Positions 50,401-57,521 of a stretch of DNA of 64,000 bases are shown here, piece by piece; positions within the stretch are counted from its first letter, which is position 1, and every line of letters starts with the position of its first letter. Position numbers and translations under genes: made by a program. The notes beneath the pieces were generated by a model, which saw only the letters and a list, made by a program, of their open reading frames with translations, was not told the origin of the DNA and made no database searches. Source of the DNA: Actinomadura mexicana. GTDB taxonomy: Bacteria > Actinomycetota > Actinomycetes > Streptosporangiales > Streptosporangiaceae. The stretch is taken from NCBI RefSeq assembly GCF_900188105.1, contig NZ_FZNP01000002.1, forward strand, positions 124,001-188,000. Reading direction: 5' to 3'.

Positions 50401-50678
50401 TGATGAACGACTCACTGTGCCACGGCCGGTCCGGCAACGCCGAACTGTTCCTGCGGTTCGCGCTGCTGGCGGACGAGCCCGCGTTCCGCCTGGAGGCCAA
50501 CGTCCAGGTGCAGGCGCAGTGGCGCAACCTGGAGGACGCCCCGCCCGCGTCCGCCGCCGGGTTCTTCCCCGGGCTGATGCTCGGCATGTCCGGCTTCGGC
50601 ATGCACTTCCTGCGGCTGGCCCATCCGGAGCGGGTCCCCTCGGCGCTCCTCCTGGACCCTCCGCCCGCGTCGATCTGA
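47484..50678 (+). CDS. cinM: Class II lanthipeptide synthetase LanM (CinM-like)
   Basis: A 1064-residue bifunctional enzyme. The N-terminal dehydratase (DUF4135) shows VVYKPRGLEGEAGFQ near residue 310 and the lipid-kinase-like GGGDLHFENVLI near 390, with DCETVLG. The C-terminal LanC-like cyclase has the zinc ligands Cys931 (WCNGAAGIGL), Cys979 and His980 (LCHGRSGN). It dehydrates Ser/Thr of the precursor core and forms the lanthionine rings. GAGGAG lies 10 bp before the GTG start, a weaker site than that of the precursor, which with the two hairpins fits lower expression. Confidence 0.95.
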   Translation: MKPTFPVDLAARAASLSERIQIVSALGPPSGAEPLDAFDAWRIDRLAAKLAAKFGAETSPRPERHTEESLREILRAYRAHELGLTDPEGRTGRMLADLHQGWLPVYRATLDGFDPGDEAFAAADWRADDVYHGRLATACEPFLVELGRRLTSAIDGGGPAVRVDSRLVADFQAYLLDRFELALAWAVETDAKVHCRLHGIDPASATRDDYLAYLDKTFADAAAYHRFYLEFPLLGRWLAQTTGQLAEHGAQMVGRLRDDAAELAEAFFGQPLAAVRTARLGRSDHHAGGRSVAIVEVELADGALESVVYKPRGLEGEAGFQGLLARLRDDGVLDYAERAVLPRDGYGFEALIPPGRNRVATREEAERVYAELGGYLAIFYVLGGGDLHFENVLIADGHAFICDCETVLGALPKGWPRPSGTLMDSVFRTGLIEWPRSGAAPEGEMRISGYTGGGGYEMPMPVPQVDRLQSFTSSVRYRDGVRVDPGAANRIFVGGELTHAEEFVDAIGTGFDRVYEWFRRRPDEAIARVRELFSGSGVRFVNWSTQVYSQLLAAALHPRCLLEPLEADLLIETVRTFPRKWDQDAALPDWEVASMWRRDVPLFSVEAGSTGLVHDHVSGVGADLETSPLDHAASRIRGLSARNRAQQRQYIAAGLSGGDVTSADFAETCVERAAALGEQLCAMLRAPEAPAPWTSFVITPDGRDEVDIEGDLYNGSGGIALFLAYLDALDPRPEFRAAARRALDHAVATWERQRIGAFTGLGGMVYVLTHLYRLWGEPALLDHALALGDELAGRIDGDRHLDVFHGAAGLIPVLIGLAGVADGRGLEQAHHCAAHLLSRAEAEGDTLSWPGSDLGASGANLTGLSHGAGGAGWALITLGRLTDRAEYVSAGRRAFAYEALHFDQSAQDWYDLREFPGGTLWEGRHYANAWCNGAAGIGLSRIQSWAALGKDDDAVLTEARSALTATVRNFPRLMNDSLCHGRSGNAELFLRFALLADEPAFRLEANVQVQAQWRNLEDAPPASAAGFFPGLMLGMSGFGMHFLRLAHPERVPSALLLDPPPASI

Positions 50679-50693
50679 GGAGTGATCTCACCC

Positions 50694-51644
50694 ATGTCCG
50701 TCGAAACCTGCGCGGCCTTCCTGCGGTACGCCCTCCGCGACAGCGGGATCAGGCAGCAGATGAAGGCCATGACCGCGGTCGCGGAGATGGTCCGCCTCGG
50801 CCGGGCGCACGGCTACCTGTTCGACGCCCGGGACCTCGCGGCGGCGTCGTCCTCGCCGGACTTCTCCGAGGCCGCGCCCAAAGCGGCGGCAGGGAAGGCG
50901 GCGTCCGGCCCGGCGGTGCCCGGCCCGAGGCCCGAGACGGCGCCCGCGGCGCTCGCGGCACCCGCGCCCACCCCGGCCGAACCGACCGCGTTCTACCACT
51001 ACGAGTACGACATGGCGGACCTTCCCGGTTTCGACGCCGTCCTCGACGAGCTGCCGGCGCTGAAGATCAAGCCGTCCACGGTCGACCTGGCGGAGTTCGA
51101 CGCCGGGTTCAGCGCGGACGACCTGCGCTCCACGTCGCTGGCCCCGAGCAGCGCGGAGTACCGGCGGTGGCGCGCGGCGCTCGACACCCGGCGCAGGCGC
51201 GACTTCCACCTCGTCAACCTCGACTCGCACACCGACCACGCGGACTACGAGGGCTACTACGCGGCCAAGATCCGGCTGGTCGCCGCGCTGGAGAAGGTCT
51301 TCGGCGGCGAGGTCCGGCTGTCCGGCAACCTGTGGTACCCGCCGTCCAGCTACCGGCTGTGGCACACCAACGAGGACCAGCCGGGCTGGCGCATGTACCT
51401 GATCGACTTCGACGAGGGGTTCTCCGACGCCGAGCACACCTCGTTCTTCCGGTACCAGCACCCGGAGACCGACGAGCTGGTCACCCTGCGGGAACGTCCC
51501 AGGCTGGCGCGGTTCTTCAAGGTGGAGCAGGATCCGGACCGGCTGTTCTGGCACTGCATCGTCAACCCGACCCCCCGGCACCGGTGGAGCTTCGGCTGCC
51601 ACGTCCCCGACACCTGGCTCGACGCCATCGCGGGCCGGCCGTGA
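50694..51644 (+). CDS. cinX: CinX-like 2-oxoglutarate/Fe(II) aspartyl hydroxylase with Nif11-like N-terminus
   Basis: A 316-residue protein. Residues 1-50 (MSVETCAAFLRYALRDSGIR...) look like a Nif11 domain, followed by an Ala/Pro linker (55-98). The catalytic part (about 170-310) has SYRLWHTNEDQPGWRMYLIDFDE with His224 and an acidic partner, and a distal FWHCIVNPTPRHRWSFG with His/Arg for iron and 2-oxoglutarate. In cinnamycin, CinX hydroxylates Asp15, which is conserved here. The Nif11-like part may recognise the leader peptide. ATG 50694 is preferred over GTG 50682; its 3' end overlaps the ABC gene (GTGA). Confidence 0.88.
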   Translation: MSVETCAAFLRYALRDSGIRQQMKAMTAVAEMVRLGRAHGYLFDARDLAAASSSPDFSEAAPKAAAGKAASGPAVPGPRPETAPAALAAPAPTPAEPTAFYHYEYDMADLPGFDAVLDELPALKIKPSTVDLAEFDAGFSADDLRSTSLAPSSAEYRRWRAALDTRRRRDFHLVNLDSHTDHADYEGYYAAKIRLVAALEKVFGGEVRLSGNLWYPPSSYRLWHTNEDQPGWRMYLIDFDEGFSDAEHTSFFRYQHPETDELVTLRERPRLARFFKVEQDPDRLFWHCIVNPTPRHRWSFGCHVPDTWLDAIAGRP

Positions 51645-53479
51645 CGGCCCGTCCCGCCACCGCCGCGCCCGGCGCGGCCGCACCCGCCGGGGCGACGCCC
51701 GCGATCAGGGCGGTCGGGCTGCGCAAACGGTACCCCGGCGTCGAGGCGGTGGCCGGGCTCGACCTGACGATCGCACCGGGCGAGAGCTTCGGATTCCTCG
51801 GGCCCAACGGGGCGGGCAAGACCACCACGATCGCGATGCTGTGCACGCTGGCGGTGCCCACGTCCGGCCGGATCGAGATCGCCGGCCACGACACGCGGAC
51901 CGACGCCGCCGCGGCACGCCGCCGCATCGGGCTGATCTTCCAGGAGTCCACCCTGGACGTCCAGCTGACCGCCGCCGAGAACCTGAGGTTCCACGCCGAC
52001 CTGTACAACGTCCCGCCCGGCCAGGTGGAGGCGCGCATCGAGGAGACGCTCGCCCTGGTCGGGCTGACCGGCTGCCGCGACCGCCTCGTCTCCACCTTCT
52101 CCGGAGGCATGCGCCGCCGCCTGGAGATCGCCCGCGCGCTGCTGCACCGCCCGCAGATCCTCTTCCTGGACGAGCCGACGATCGGGCTGGACCCGAACGC
52201 CCGCGCCCAGGTCTGGCGCCACCTGCGGCACGTGTGCGCGACCGAGTCCGTCACCCTCTTCCTGACCACCCACCACCTCGAAGAGGCCGAGCAGTGCGAC
52301 CGCATAGCGATCATCGACGCGGGCCGGATCGTCGCGCAGGGCAGCCCCGCCGAGCTGAAATCGGTGCTCGGCGCCGACCGGGTGGAGCTGCGCACCGGCG
52401 ACGACGCGACCGCGGCGCCGCTGATCGCCGAGCGCCTCGGCCTGGACGTGACCCGCGACCACCGCGGGCTGCGCTTCCAGGTCCCCGAGGGGGCACGGGT
52501 GCTGCCCCGGCTGCTCACCGAGCTCGACGTCCCCGTGTACGAGGCTCGGGTCACCCCGCCCAGCCTGGACGACGTCTTCCTGCACCACACCGGGCACCGG
52601 ATCCGCGACGAGGCCCCACCGGAACCGTCGGCCTGCCCGATGCGGGTCCCGTCGGCGTCCGAGCCGGGCAAGGGCGGGTGCCGGGCCGAACTGCGCGCCG
52701 TGGGGATGGTGTGGCGGCGCGAGATGCTGCACTTCCGGCGGGACCGCGTCGGAGCCGCCATCTCCCTGGTGCAGCCGCTGATATTCCTGTTCATCCTCGG
52801 CATCGGCCTGTCGAATCTGATGCCCGGCCCCAACGGTGACGCCTACCAGCTCTTCCTCTTCTCGGGCGCGCTGGTGACGGCCGCGCAGGGGCCCGCGCTC
52901 GCCACCGGCACCTCGATCATGTGGGACCGGCAGGGCGGCTTCCTGCGCGAGATGCTCGCGGGCCCCGTCAGCCGCGCGTCCCTGCTGGTCGGCAAGTGCC
53001 TGGGCGGCACCACGGTGGCCACCTGCCAGGCCGCCGTCCTCCTCGCCACCGCGGCCCCGGTCGGCGTCCCGCTCGACGGCGTCCTGATCGCTCTCCTACT
53101 GGGCGAACTGGTCCTGGTCTCGATGGCCATGACCGTCCTGAGCGTCCTGCTGTCCACCATCCTGCGCCGTCCGCAGACCTTCGGCACCGTCCTGACCGTG
53201 ATCATGGCCCCGATGGTGTTCCTGTCCGGCGCGTTCTTCCCGCTGAGCGCGATGCCCGTCTGGATGAAGGGCCTGGCACTGGCGAACCCGCTCACCTACG
53301 CCGTCGACGTGATGCGCCGCACCATCACGGCCTACCTGCCGGACGCCCCGCACCACCTGTTCCAACCGTTGGCCCTGGGTTCCTGGCACCCGCCGCTCCC
53401 CCTCGAATGCGTGCTGATCGCCGCCCTGACGACCGCCGCCCTGTTCTGCGCCGCCCACCGTTTCACCCGCCTCCCCTGA
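51641..53479 (+). CDS. Fused ABC exporter (ATPase + permease in one polypeptide, CinT-CinH type)
   Basis: A single 612-residue frame. Residues about 22-330 are an ABC-2 type ATPase: Walker A GPNGAGKTT (53-61), signature FSGGMRRRLEIARA, Walker B ILFLDEPTIGLD, switch His in FLTTHHLEEAEQ and a C-terminal DrrA-like region. From about residue 345 an ABC-2 permease follows with six helices (AISLVQPLIFLFILGIGLSNL to CVLIAALTTAALFCAAHRF). In cinnamycin clusters CinT and CinH are separate genes; here no stop separates them. It should export the modified peptide and may give some self-protection. GTG start overlaps the hydroxylase stop. Confidence 0.9.
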   Translation: MTARPATAAPGAAAPAGATPAIRAVGLRKRYPGVEAVAGLDLTIAPGESFGFLGPNGAGKTTTIAMLCTLAVPTSGRIEIAGHDTRTDAAAARRRIGLIFQESTLDVQLTAAENLRFHADLYNVPPGQVEARIEETLALVGLTGCRDRLVSTFSGGMRRRLEIARALLHRPQILFLDEPTIGLDPNARAQVWRHLRHVCATESVTLFLTTHHLEEAEQCDRIAIIDAGRIVAQGSPAELKSVLGADRVELRTGDDATAAPLIAERLGLDVTRDHRGLRFQVPEGARVLPRLLTELDVPVYEARVTPPSLDDVFLHHTGHRIRDEAPPEPSACPMRVPSASEPGKGGCRAELRAVGMVWRREMLHFRRDRVGAAISLVQPLIFLFILGIGLSNLMPGPNGDAYQLFLFSGALVTAAQGPALATGTSIMWDRQGGFLREMLAGPVSRASLLVGKCLGGTTVATCQAAVLLATAAPVGVPLDGVLIALLLGELVLVSMAMTVLSVLLSTILRRPQTFGTVLTVIMAPMVFLSGAFFPLSAMPVWMKGLALANPLTYAVDVMRRTITAYLPDAPHHLFQPLALGSWHPPLPLECVLIAALTTAALFCAAHRFTRLP

Positions 53480-53617
53480 GACCCCGCACACCAACGGGCC
53501 CGCCCGCCGGGCACCGGGGCCTCCCGCAGTGGCGTCGGGCCAACCGTCCACCTCGGCCGGTTAGCCCGGCGCCGAGGGACAGGACGAAGCCGGAGGGGCC
53601 GAGCAGGCGATCGGGCC

Positions 53618-54040
53618 TCACTGACCCGGCGGCAGGGACGTCCCGCCTTCCGGGCGTTCCCGCCGCAGTCGGGCGTTGATGCGTTCGGCCTCGGCGAGCT
53701 GGTCTTCCAGGATGATGATGCGGCAGGCCGCCTCCAGCGCGGTGCCCTCGTCGATCAGATCGCGGGCGCGCTGCGCCAGGCGCAGCTGGTAGCGGGAGTA
53801 GCGGCGGTGCCCGCCGGACGAGCGTTGCGGGACGATCAGGCGGGCGGTGTCCAGGCTGCGCAGGAACGCCGGGGTCACGCCCAGCATCTCGGCGGCGCGG
53901 CCCATGCTGTAGGCCGGATAGTCCTCGTCGTCGAACTTGCCCTCGAGCCCAGCGGAGTCGTCCTGCGCGGCCGCCTGCGGTCGCTGCCGGTCGGGCTGGT
54001 CGGGCTGGTCGCCGGTCTTACCCGTGTCGGGTGCTTTCAC
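53618..54040 (-). CDS. MerR-like small transcriptional regulator
   Basis: A 140-residue protein. GGAAGG lies 4 bp before GTG 54040. After a polar 40-residue N-terminus there is a MerR winged helix: YSMGRAAEMLGVTPAFLRSLDTARLIVPQRSSGGHRRYSRYQLRLAQRAR, then a short coiled helix (ALEAACRIIILEDQLAEAERINARLRRER). It lacks an effector domain, like HspR-type and other short MerR proteins of actinomycetes. A strong hairpin and repeated octamers lie upstream and may control it. It is convergent with the lanthipeptide exporter gene. Confidence 0.87.
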   Translation of the reverse strand: MKAPDTGKTGDQPDQPDRQRPQAAAQDDSAGLEGKFDDEDYPAYSMGRAAEMLGVTPAFLRSLDTARLIVPQRSSGGHRRYSRYQLRLAQRARDLIDEGTALEAACRIIILEDQLAEAERINARLRRERPEGGTSLPPGQ

Positions 54041-54085
54041 AAGACCTTCCGTACTGCCGTGGATTCGGCAGGCGGCGACGGCAAG

Positions 54086-54118
54086 GGGCCCCGGCGCCAT
54101 ACTGCGGCGCCGGGGCCC
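54086..54118. promoter_or_regulatory. Perfect 13-bp hairpin in the leader of the MerR-like gene
   Basis: GGGCCCCGGCGCC and its exact complement flank a 7-nt loop ATACTGC. The hairpin ends 46 bp before the GTG of the MerR-like gene. It could be an attenuator or leader structure for that gene on the minus strand. It has no U-tract on either side. Confidence 0.6.
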
Positions 54119-54323
54119 AGAGGTACAACACCACCTACCGGCCCTGATGAGCCGGTCTTCCGCGCAGACCGTCCACCTAGGGGCGGAAACGCGGGGATCG
54201 CGTCTGCGTGACCGTAGACCACCGTCCAATCCGGGGAACTGCGGTACCCGCGCGGCGTGACTGGAGCCTGCTGCGGGCGATCCCGATGGCGCCGATCCCT
54301 CCTTTCTTCGACATCACTACCTG

Positions 54324-54370
54324 TACTGCGTGTACTGCGTGTTCTAACACTGCGTGTTCTGGTACTGCGT
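54324..54370. repeat. Four copies of the octamer (T/C)ACTGCGT upstream of the MerR-like gene
   Basis: Copies lie at 54324, 54333, 54348 and 54363, spaced 9, 15 and 15 bp, all in the same orientation. The third sits in a small palindrome AACAC-TGC-GTGTT (54346-54358). The local composition is much less GC-rich than the surroundings. The cluster looks like a multi-site operator, perhaps for the MerR-like regulator itself. Confidence 0.5.
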
Positions 54371-54747
54371 ACTTCTCGTTCTCCACTGCTGACGGCGGCT
54401 CGTCCGCCACCGGTCCGACCGGCTGCCGAGGCCCCTTGCACTGCGCTGGCCCCGGCACGCCCGGCCGGCGTCATCCATACCTTCCGGCAGTTCGTCCTCT
54501 GCCGCTTCTCATGGATCCGTCTCTCTTCGATGGAAGGAACACTACCCGGTGCCGATCCGAAAATCTACTCCGATCACTGCAGAGTTTCGTAGATCACATC
54601 TCTTGGTTCCCTACAGCGGTCACGAGCCCCCGCCACCGCGGGCAGGCGGAGAGCCGGCGAGGGCGGCGTGGCCCCCGAGGGTCGGCCACGGTGACCCGCG
54701 CACCCTGCGAGGACTCCGGCTCGCGAACCGCGCGCAGAGGTGGAGGA
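54371..54747. other. Intergenic region, no gene seen
   Basis: No convincing coding frame, promoter or hairpin was found in these 377 bp between the octamer cluster and the stop of the small minus-strand gene. Confidence 0.5.
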
Positions 54748-55035
54748 CTAGAGGCTTTCGCTCGTCCAGCGCCACGCGCCGTTCTCATGCCGAGCGCGGA
54801 CCAGCTGCGTACCGCTGGAGTCCGCCAACTGGGCGATCAGCCGGATCAACTGGCGGTGGAAGTCGGCGGGCGGGCGGTGTCCGCCCGGCGAGCCTTCCAG
54901 GAGCGTCACGCTGACCTTCGCCTCGTCGCGAAGCTGCACGGTCAGCCGGCCCGTCCTGTCCATGCGGAGGATCACGATCGCGTCGGCACGGATCAGGTCG
55001 TCACTGTCGCCGGCCGAGATCCACACTTCGCTCAT
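54748..55035 (-). CDS. Small hypothetical protein of actinobacterial type
   Basis: A 95-residue protein, not recognised. It starts MSEVWISAGDSDDLIRADAIVILRM and continues with RLTVQLRDEAKVSVTLLEGSPGGHRPPADFHRQLIRLIAQLADSSGTQLV, an alternating beta/alpha pattern of a compact domain. AGGGGA precedes the ATG at 55035. The codon bias and balanced composition support it being real. No operon partner is adjacent. Confidence 0.65.
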   Translation of the reverse strand: MSEVWISAGDSDDLIRADAIVILRMDRTGRLTVQLRDEAKVSVTLLEGSPGGHRPPADFHRQLIRLIAQLADSSGTQLVRARHENGAWRWTSESL

Positions 55036-55472
55036 GAGCGTCCCCTGCCCGGATCGAGGGCCCCGTACGCCCGGTGTCCCCCTCCCGTACACCGCGCGCC
55101 CTCATCGGAGCACGGAGTCGCGGCCCGCCGGCATCGCGGCTGATCAGCGAGGTGCCGCTCGACCGCACCGCCCCGGCGGCCGTCGGGCGCGGGGAGCGAG
55201 TGCCGGAGTCCGGCGGGCGTCGGGCCGAAGGGCGTAGACTCTGGGTGAGCTAGGGGTTCTCGATGCGGGCGGCCAGCCGGCGTCCCTCTGGTTCCGAGGA
55301 TCGGTCTCCACGAGGCCAGACAGGCCGGCGCGCATGACGCCGCTCCACCGTCCCTCTCGAACACGGACGCCCGTTTCTGACGCCGGACCTGCCGCCCGCC
55401 CGGGCCGCGGTGCGGCGACCGCGGGTCTTTGAGCGGTCCCGGCCACACGCACACTCCTGATCGGAGCCCCAG
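55036..55472. other. Divergent intergenic region, no gene seen
   Basis: These 437 bp lie between the divergent hypothetical gene and the STAS gene. They must hold both promoters. Open frames here are GC-skew artefacts without protein-like composition, and no clear promoter pair was read. Confidence 0.45.
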
Positions 55473-55844
55473 ATGCATACCGCAGGCACCGCCTCCCCCG
55501 AGGCCGGGCTGCGCCGCGAAGCGCTCACGGAACACACCGTCATCACCATCACCGGCGACCTCGACATCGCCTCCGCGCCTTCCCTGCGCGAGCCTCTGGA
55601 GATCGCACTGCGTGACGCGGGCCCCCTCGTGGTCATCGACCTGTCCGAGGTGACGTTCTGCGACGCCGCCGGGCTGGCCCTGCTCACCGGCGCCCGCCGC
55701 CTCACGGAACCGGACGGCGTCGCGCTCGTCCTCGCCGCTCCCAGCCCGCACATGGTCAGGCTCCTGCGGGTCAGCGGCCTGTCCCGGATCTTCTCCGTCC
55801 GCCCCACCGTCGATGCCGCGCGCATCCGATCGGCCGCGGCCTGA
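55473..55844 (+). CDS. STAS-domain anti-sigma-factor antagonist with Ala at the usual phospho-Ser site
   Basis: A 123-residue STAS protein: TVITITGDLDIASAPSLREPLEIAL, then LVVIDLSEVTFCDAAGLALLTGARR. In SpoIIAA/RsbV the motif reads DSSGL, the first Ser being phosphorylated by the partner anti-sigma kinase; here it is DAAGL. Such a protein could bind its partner constitutively or use another switch. GGAG lies 7 bp before the ATG. The GAF-domain gene follows after 44 bp, suggesting a small signalling operon. Confidence 0.88.
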   Translation: MHTAGTASPEAGLRREALTEHTVITITGDLDIASAPSLREPLEIALRDAGPLVVIDLSEVTFCDAAGLALLTGARRLTEPDGVALVLAAPSPHMVRLLRVSGLSRIFSVRPTVDAARIRSAAA

Positions 55845-55888
55845 GCACGCGGCCCGGCCCCGGTGGAGTGGGAGGACGGGATGACGAC

Positions 55889-56482
55889 ATGACGGGCGAC
55901 CCGGGATCGATCGGGTGGGGCGCCGCCGGAGCCGCACCGAGCGAGACGGACCGCCGGCGCCTCGCGGCCACGTTCGAACTGATGAGCGCGGTGGTCCTGG
56001 AGGGGACCGACGTACCGGGCATGCTCGCCCTCGTGGCGGCGCAGGCCCGGGTACTGGCGCACGTCCCGCTGGCGTTCGTCGCCCTGCCCGGCGAGGACGG
56101 CAACACGCTGCGGGTGGAGGTCGCGGACGGCCCCGGCGCCGACCGGATTCGCGGGCTGACGGTGCGGCGAGGCCGGTCCATGCTCGGCCGGGCGTTCACG
56201 TCCCGCCGGGCCGTGTCCGCGCGGATCGCCGCCGACCAGACGCTCACCGGCCTTCCGGCCGGTCCCATCCTGATCCTGCCGCTGGAGACGGGGGAGGCCA
56301 CCCGGGGAGTGCTCGCCGTCCTCGGACGGGTCGGAGCGGAGCCCTTCGGCCCGGCGACCGCGCGCCAGATGCTCCTGTTCTCCGACATGGCCGCCCGGCT
56401 GATCGAGGTGGCCGGGGCGCGCCTCCCGGGGGCCTCGCCGGGAGTCGCGGAGCCCACCCTCCGGCCGCAGTCGTCCGGCTGA
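55889..56482 (+). CDS. GAF-domain sensor protein
   Basis: About 197 residues. A single GAF domain spans most of the protein (LMSAVVLEGTDVPGMLALVAAQARVLAHVPLAFVALP to GPILILPLETGEATRGVLAVL). There is no output domain, so it probably acts through partners such as the STAS protein encoded just before. The start is ambiguous: GTG 55868 or ATG 55889. GGAGG sits ideally before an out-of-frame ATG at 55881 that stops after three codons, overlapping ATG 55889 as ATGA. Confidence 0.8.
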   Translation: MTGDPGSIGWGAAGAAPSETDRRRLAATFELMSAVVLEGTDVPGMLALVAAQARVLAHVPLAFVALPGEDGNTLRVEVADGPGADRIRGLTVRRGRSMLGRAFTSRRAVSARIAADQTLTGLPAGPILILPLETGEATRGVLAVLGRVGAEPFGPATARQMLLFSDMAARLIEVAGARLPGASPGVAEPTLRPQSSG

Positions 56483-56605
56483 GTCCGACGCGGCCAGCGG
56501 CGCCTTTGCCGCTGGGGGATCAGCCTCCGCAGGCCTGTCCGGGCCCGGCCGGCGACGCTCGCCCTGTGGATTCGGGCTGGGCCGCGCCGGGTCCCCGGCG
56601 GTCTT

Positions 56606-56833
56606 TCAGAGCCTGAAGAGCTTCGTGAACGGTGAGAGGATCTTTACTTTCCGTGTCCCGAAGTCGACCAGGACGGCGTTGCCCGGCTCGACCTCCAGGA
56701 CGCGCCCGAGCCCGTACTTGTCGTGCGTGACCTGGTCGTCGAGGGTGAACTCCTTGGCCGGCGGAGCGGCGGGCGGGGGTTTGAAGGGGCTGGTGGGCAG
56801 GTGTCGCCGTCGGGCGGGGCCGGTGGATTTCAT
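56606..56833 (-). CDS. Small tudor-like (UvrD/PcrA C-terminal-like) protein
   Basis: A 75-residue protein. After a basic, Pro-rich N-terminus the segment [47 protein letters not shown] resembles the C-terminal tudor-like domain of PcrA/UvrD helicases, which binds RNA polymerase. Such stand-alone small proteins are common in actinomycetes. It is divergent from the cold-shock gene. Function unknown; interaction with transcription machinery is inferred. Confidence 0.75.
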   Translation of the reverse strand: MKSTGPARRRHLPTSPFKPPPAAPPAKEFTLDDQVTHDKYGLGRVLEVEPGNAVLVDFGTRKVKILSPFTKLFRL

Positions 56834-56977
56834 TACCTCATTATGCGCGTACCGGGCGGTTCCCTGAAGGCTTCTCGCGGACCGGGCTGGTAAATTATCG
56901 CGACAGGCGCCCCCTGATCGGCCCCGGCGAATCCTGTGATACCGTAGCTAGCAGTTGCGGTTCCCATAGACATGTGC

Positions 56978-57020
56978 GTGCGCCTGTTGGATCTGACCTC
57001 AGGCGCACTTTTGTTTTTTC
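56978..57020 (+). terminator. Intrinsic terminator/attenuator in the cold-shock gene leader
   Basis: A perfect 9-bp stem GTGCGCCTG / CAGGCGCAC with a 13-nt loop is followed at once by TTTTGTTTTTTC, a real U-tract that is rare in this GC-rich DNA. It lies 80 bp upstream of the cspA start and in the same direction. The nearest plus-strand gene upstream ends almost 500 bp earlier. A leader attenuator or the end of a small RNA is therefore more likely than an ordinary gene terminator. Confidence 0.8.
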
Positions 57021-57099
57021 TGGATCTTCCGGATGGGCCATCGCGGCGTCTTCGTCCGCACACGGTGTGCGGACGGGGCACACCCTGAAGGAGAGAGTC

Positions 57100-57303
57100 A
57101 TGGCCACCGGTACCGTCAAGTGGTTCAACGCGGAAAAGGGCTTCGGCTTCATCGAGCAGGACGGCGGCGGCGCCGACGTCTTCGCCCACTACTCCAACAT
57201 CGCGGCCCAGGGCTTCCGTGAGCTCCAGGAGGGCCAGAAGGTGTCGTTCGACATCACGCAGGGCCAGAAGGGCCTGCAGGCGGAGAACATCGTCCCCGCC
57301 TGA
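57100..57303 (+). CDS. cspA: Cold-shock protein (CspA family)
   Basis: A 67-residue single cold-shock domain. RNP1 KGFGFIEQD and RNP2 VFAHYSNI are intact, and the start [16 protein letters not shown] is typical. AAGGAGAGAG precedes the ATG at 57100. It binds RNA and single-stranded DNA and melts structures, and pairs functionally with the DEAD-box helicase encoded downstream. A long leader with a terminator-like hairpin suggests control by attenuation. Confidence 0.97.
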   Translation: MATGTVKWFNAEKGFGFIEQDGGGADVFAHYSNIAAQGFRELQEGQKVSFDITQGQKGLQAENIVPA

Positions 57304-57314
57304 TCACGGCGTAG

Positions 57315-57345
57315 GCGGTGCGCGGTCCCGAGGGCCGCGCACCGC
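57315..57345 (+). terminator. Terminator after cspA
   Basis: A perfect 11-bp inverted repeat GCGGTGCGCGG / CCGCGCACCGC with a 9-nt loop, starting 12 bp past the cspA stop. It probably limits read-through to the helicase gene. Confidence 0.7.
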
Positions 57346-57521
57346 ATTGCTGTCCGGCGCCTGATCCGCGCCCCTCGTCTCACCCGGTCCGCGGCGGAAC
57401 CCCCCGCTGGACCGCTCCCGGTTCGTTCTTGAGAATCCTCCACTCGGACTTTCGCCGAGTCCGCGGTCCCGCATGACGGAGCACTTCCCTGACACGCACC
57501 GCGCCCAAGGAAGGCTTCACC

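Noticed and set aside
48725..51640. Plus-strand frame continuous with the fused ABC exporter
   Set aside because: This part is a shifted shadow of LanM and the hydroxylase, rich in Arg/Pro/Gly. The exporter starts at GTG 51641 by overlap with the hydroxylase stop.
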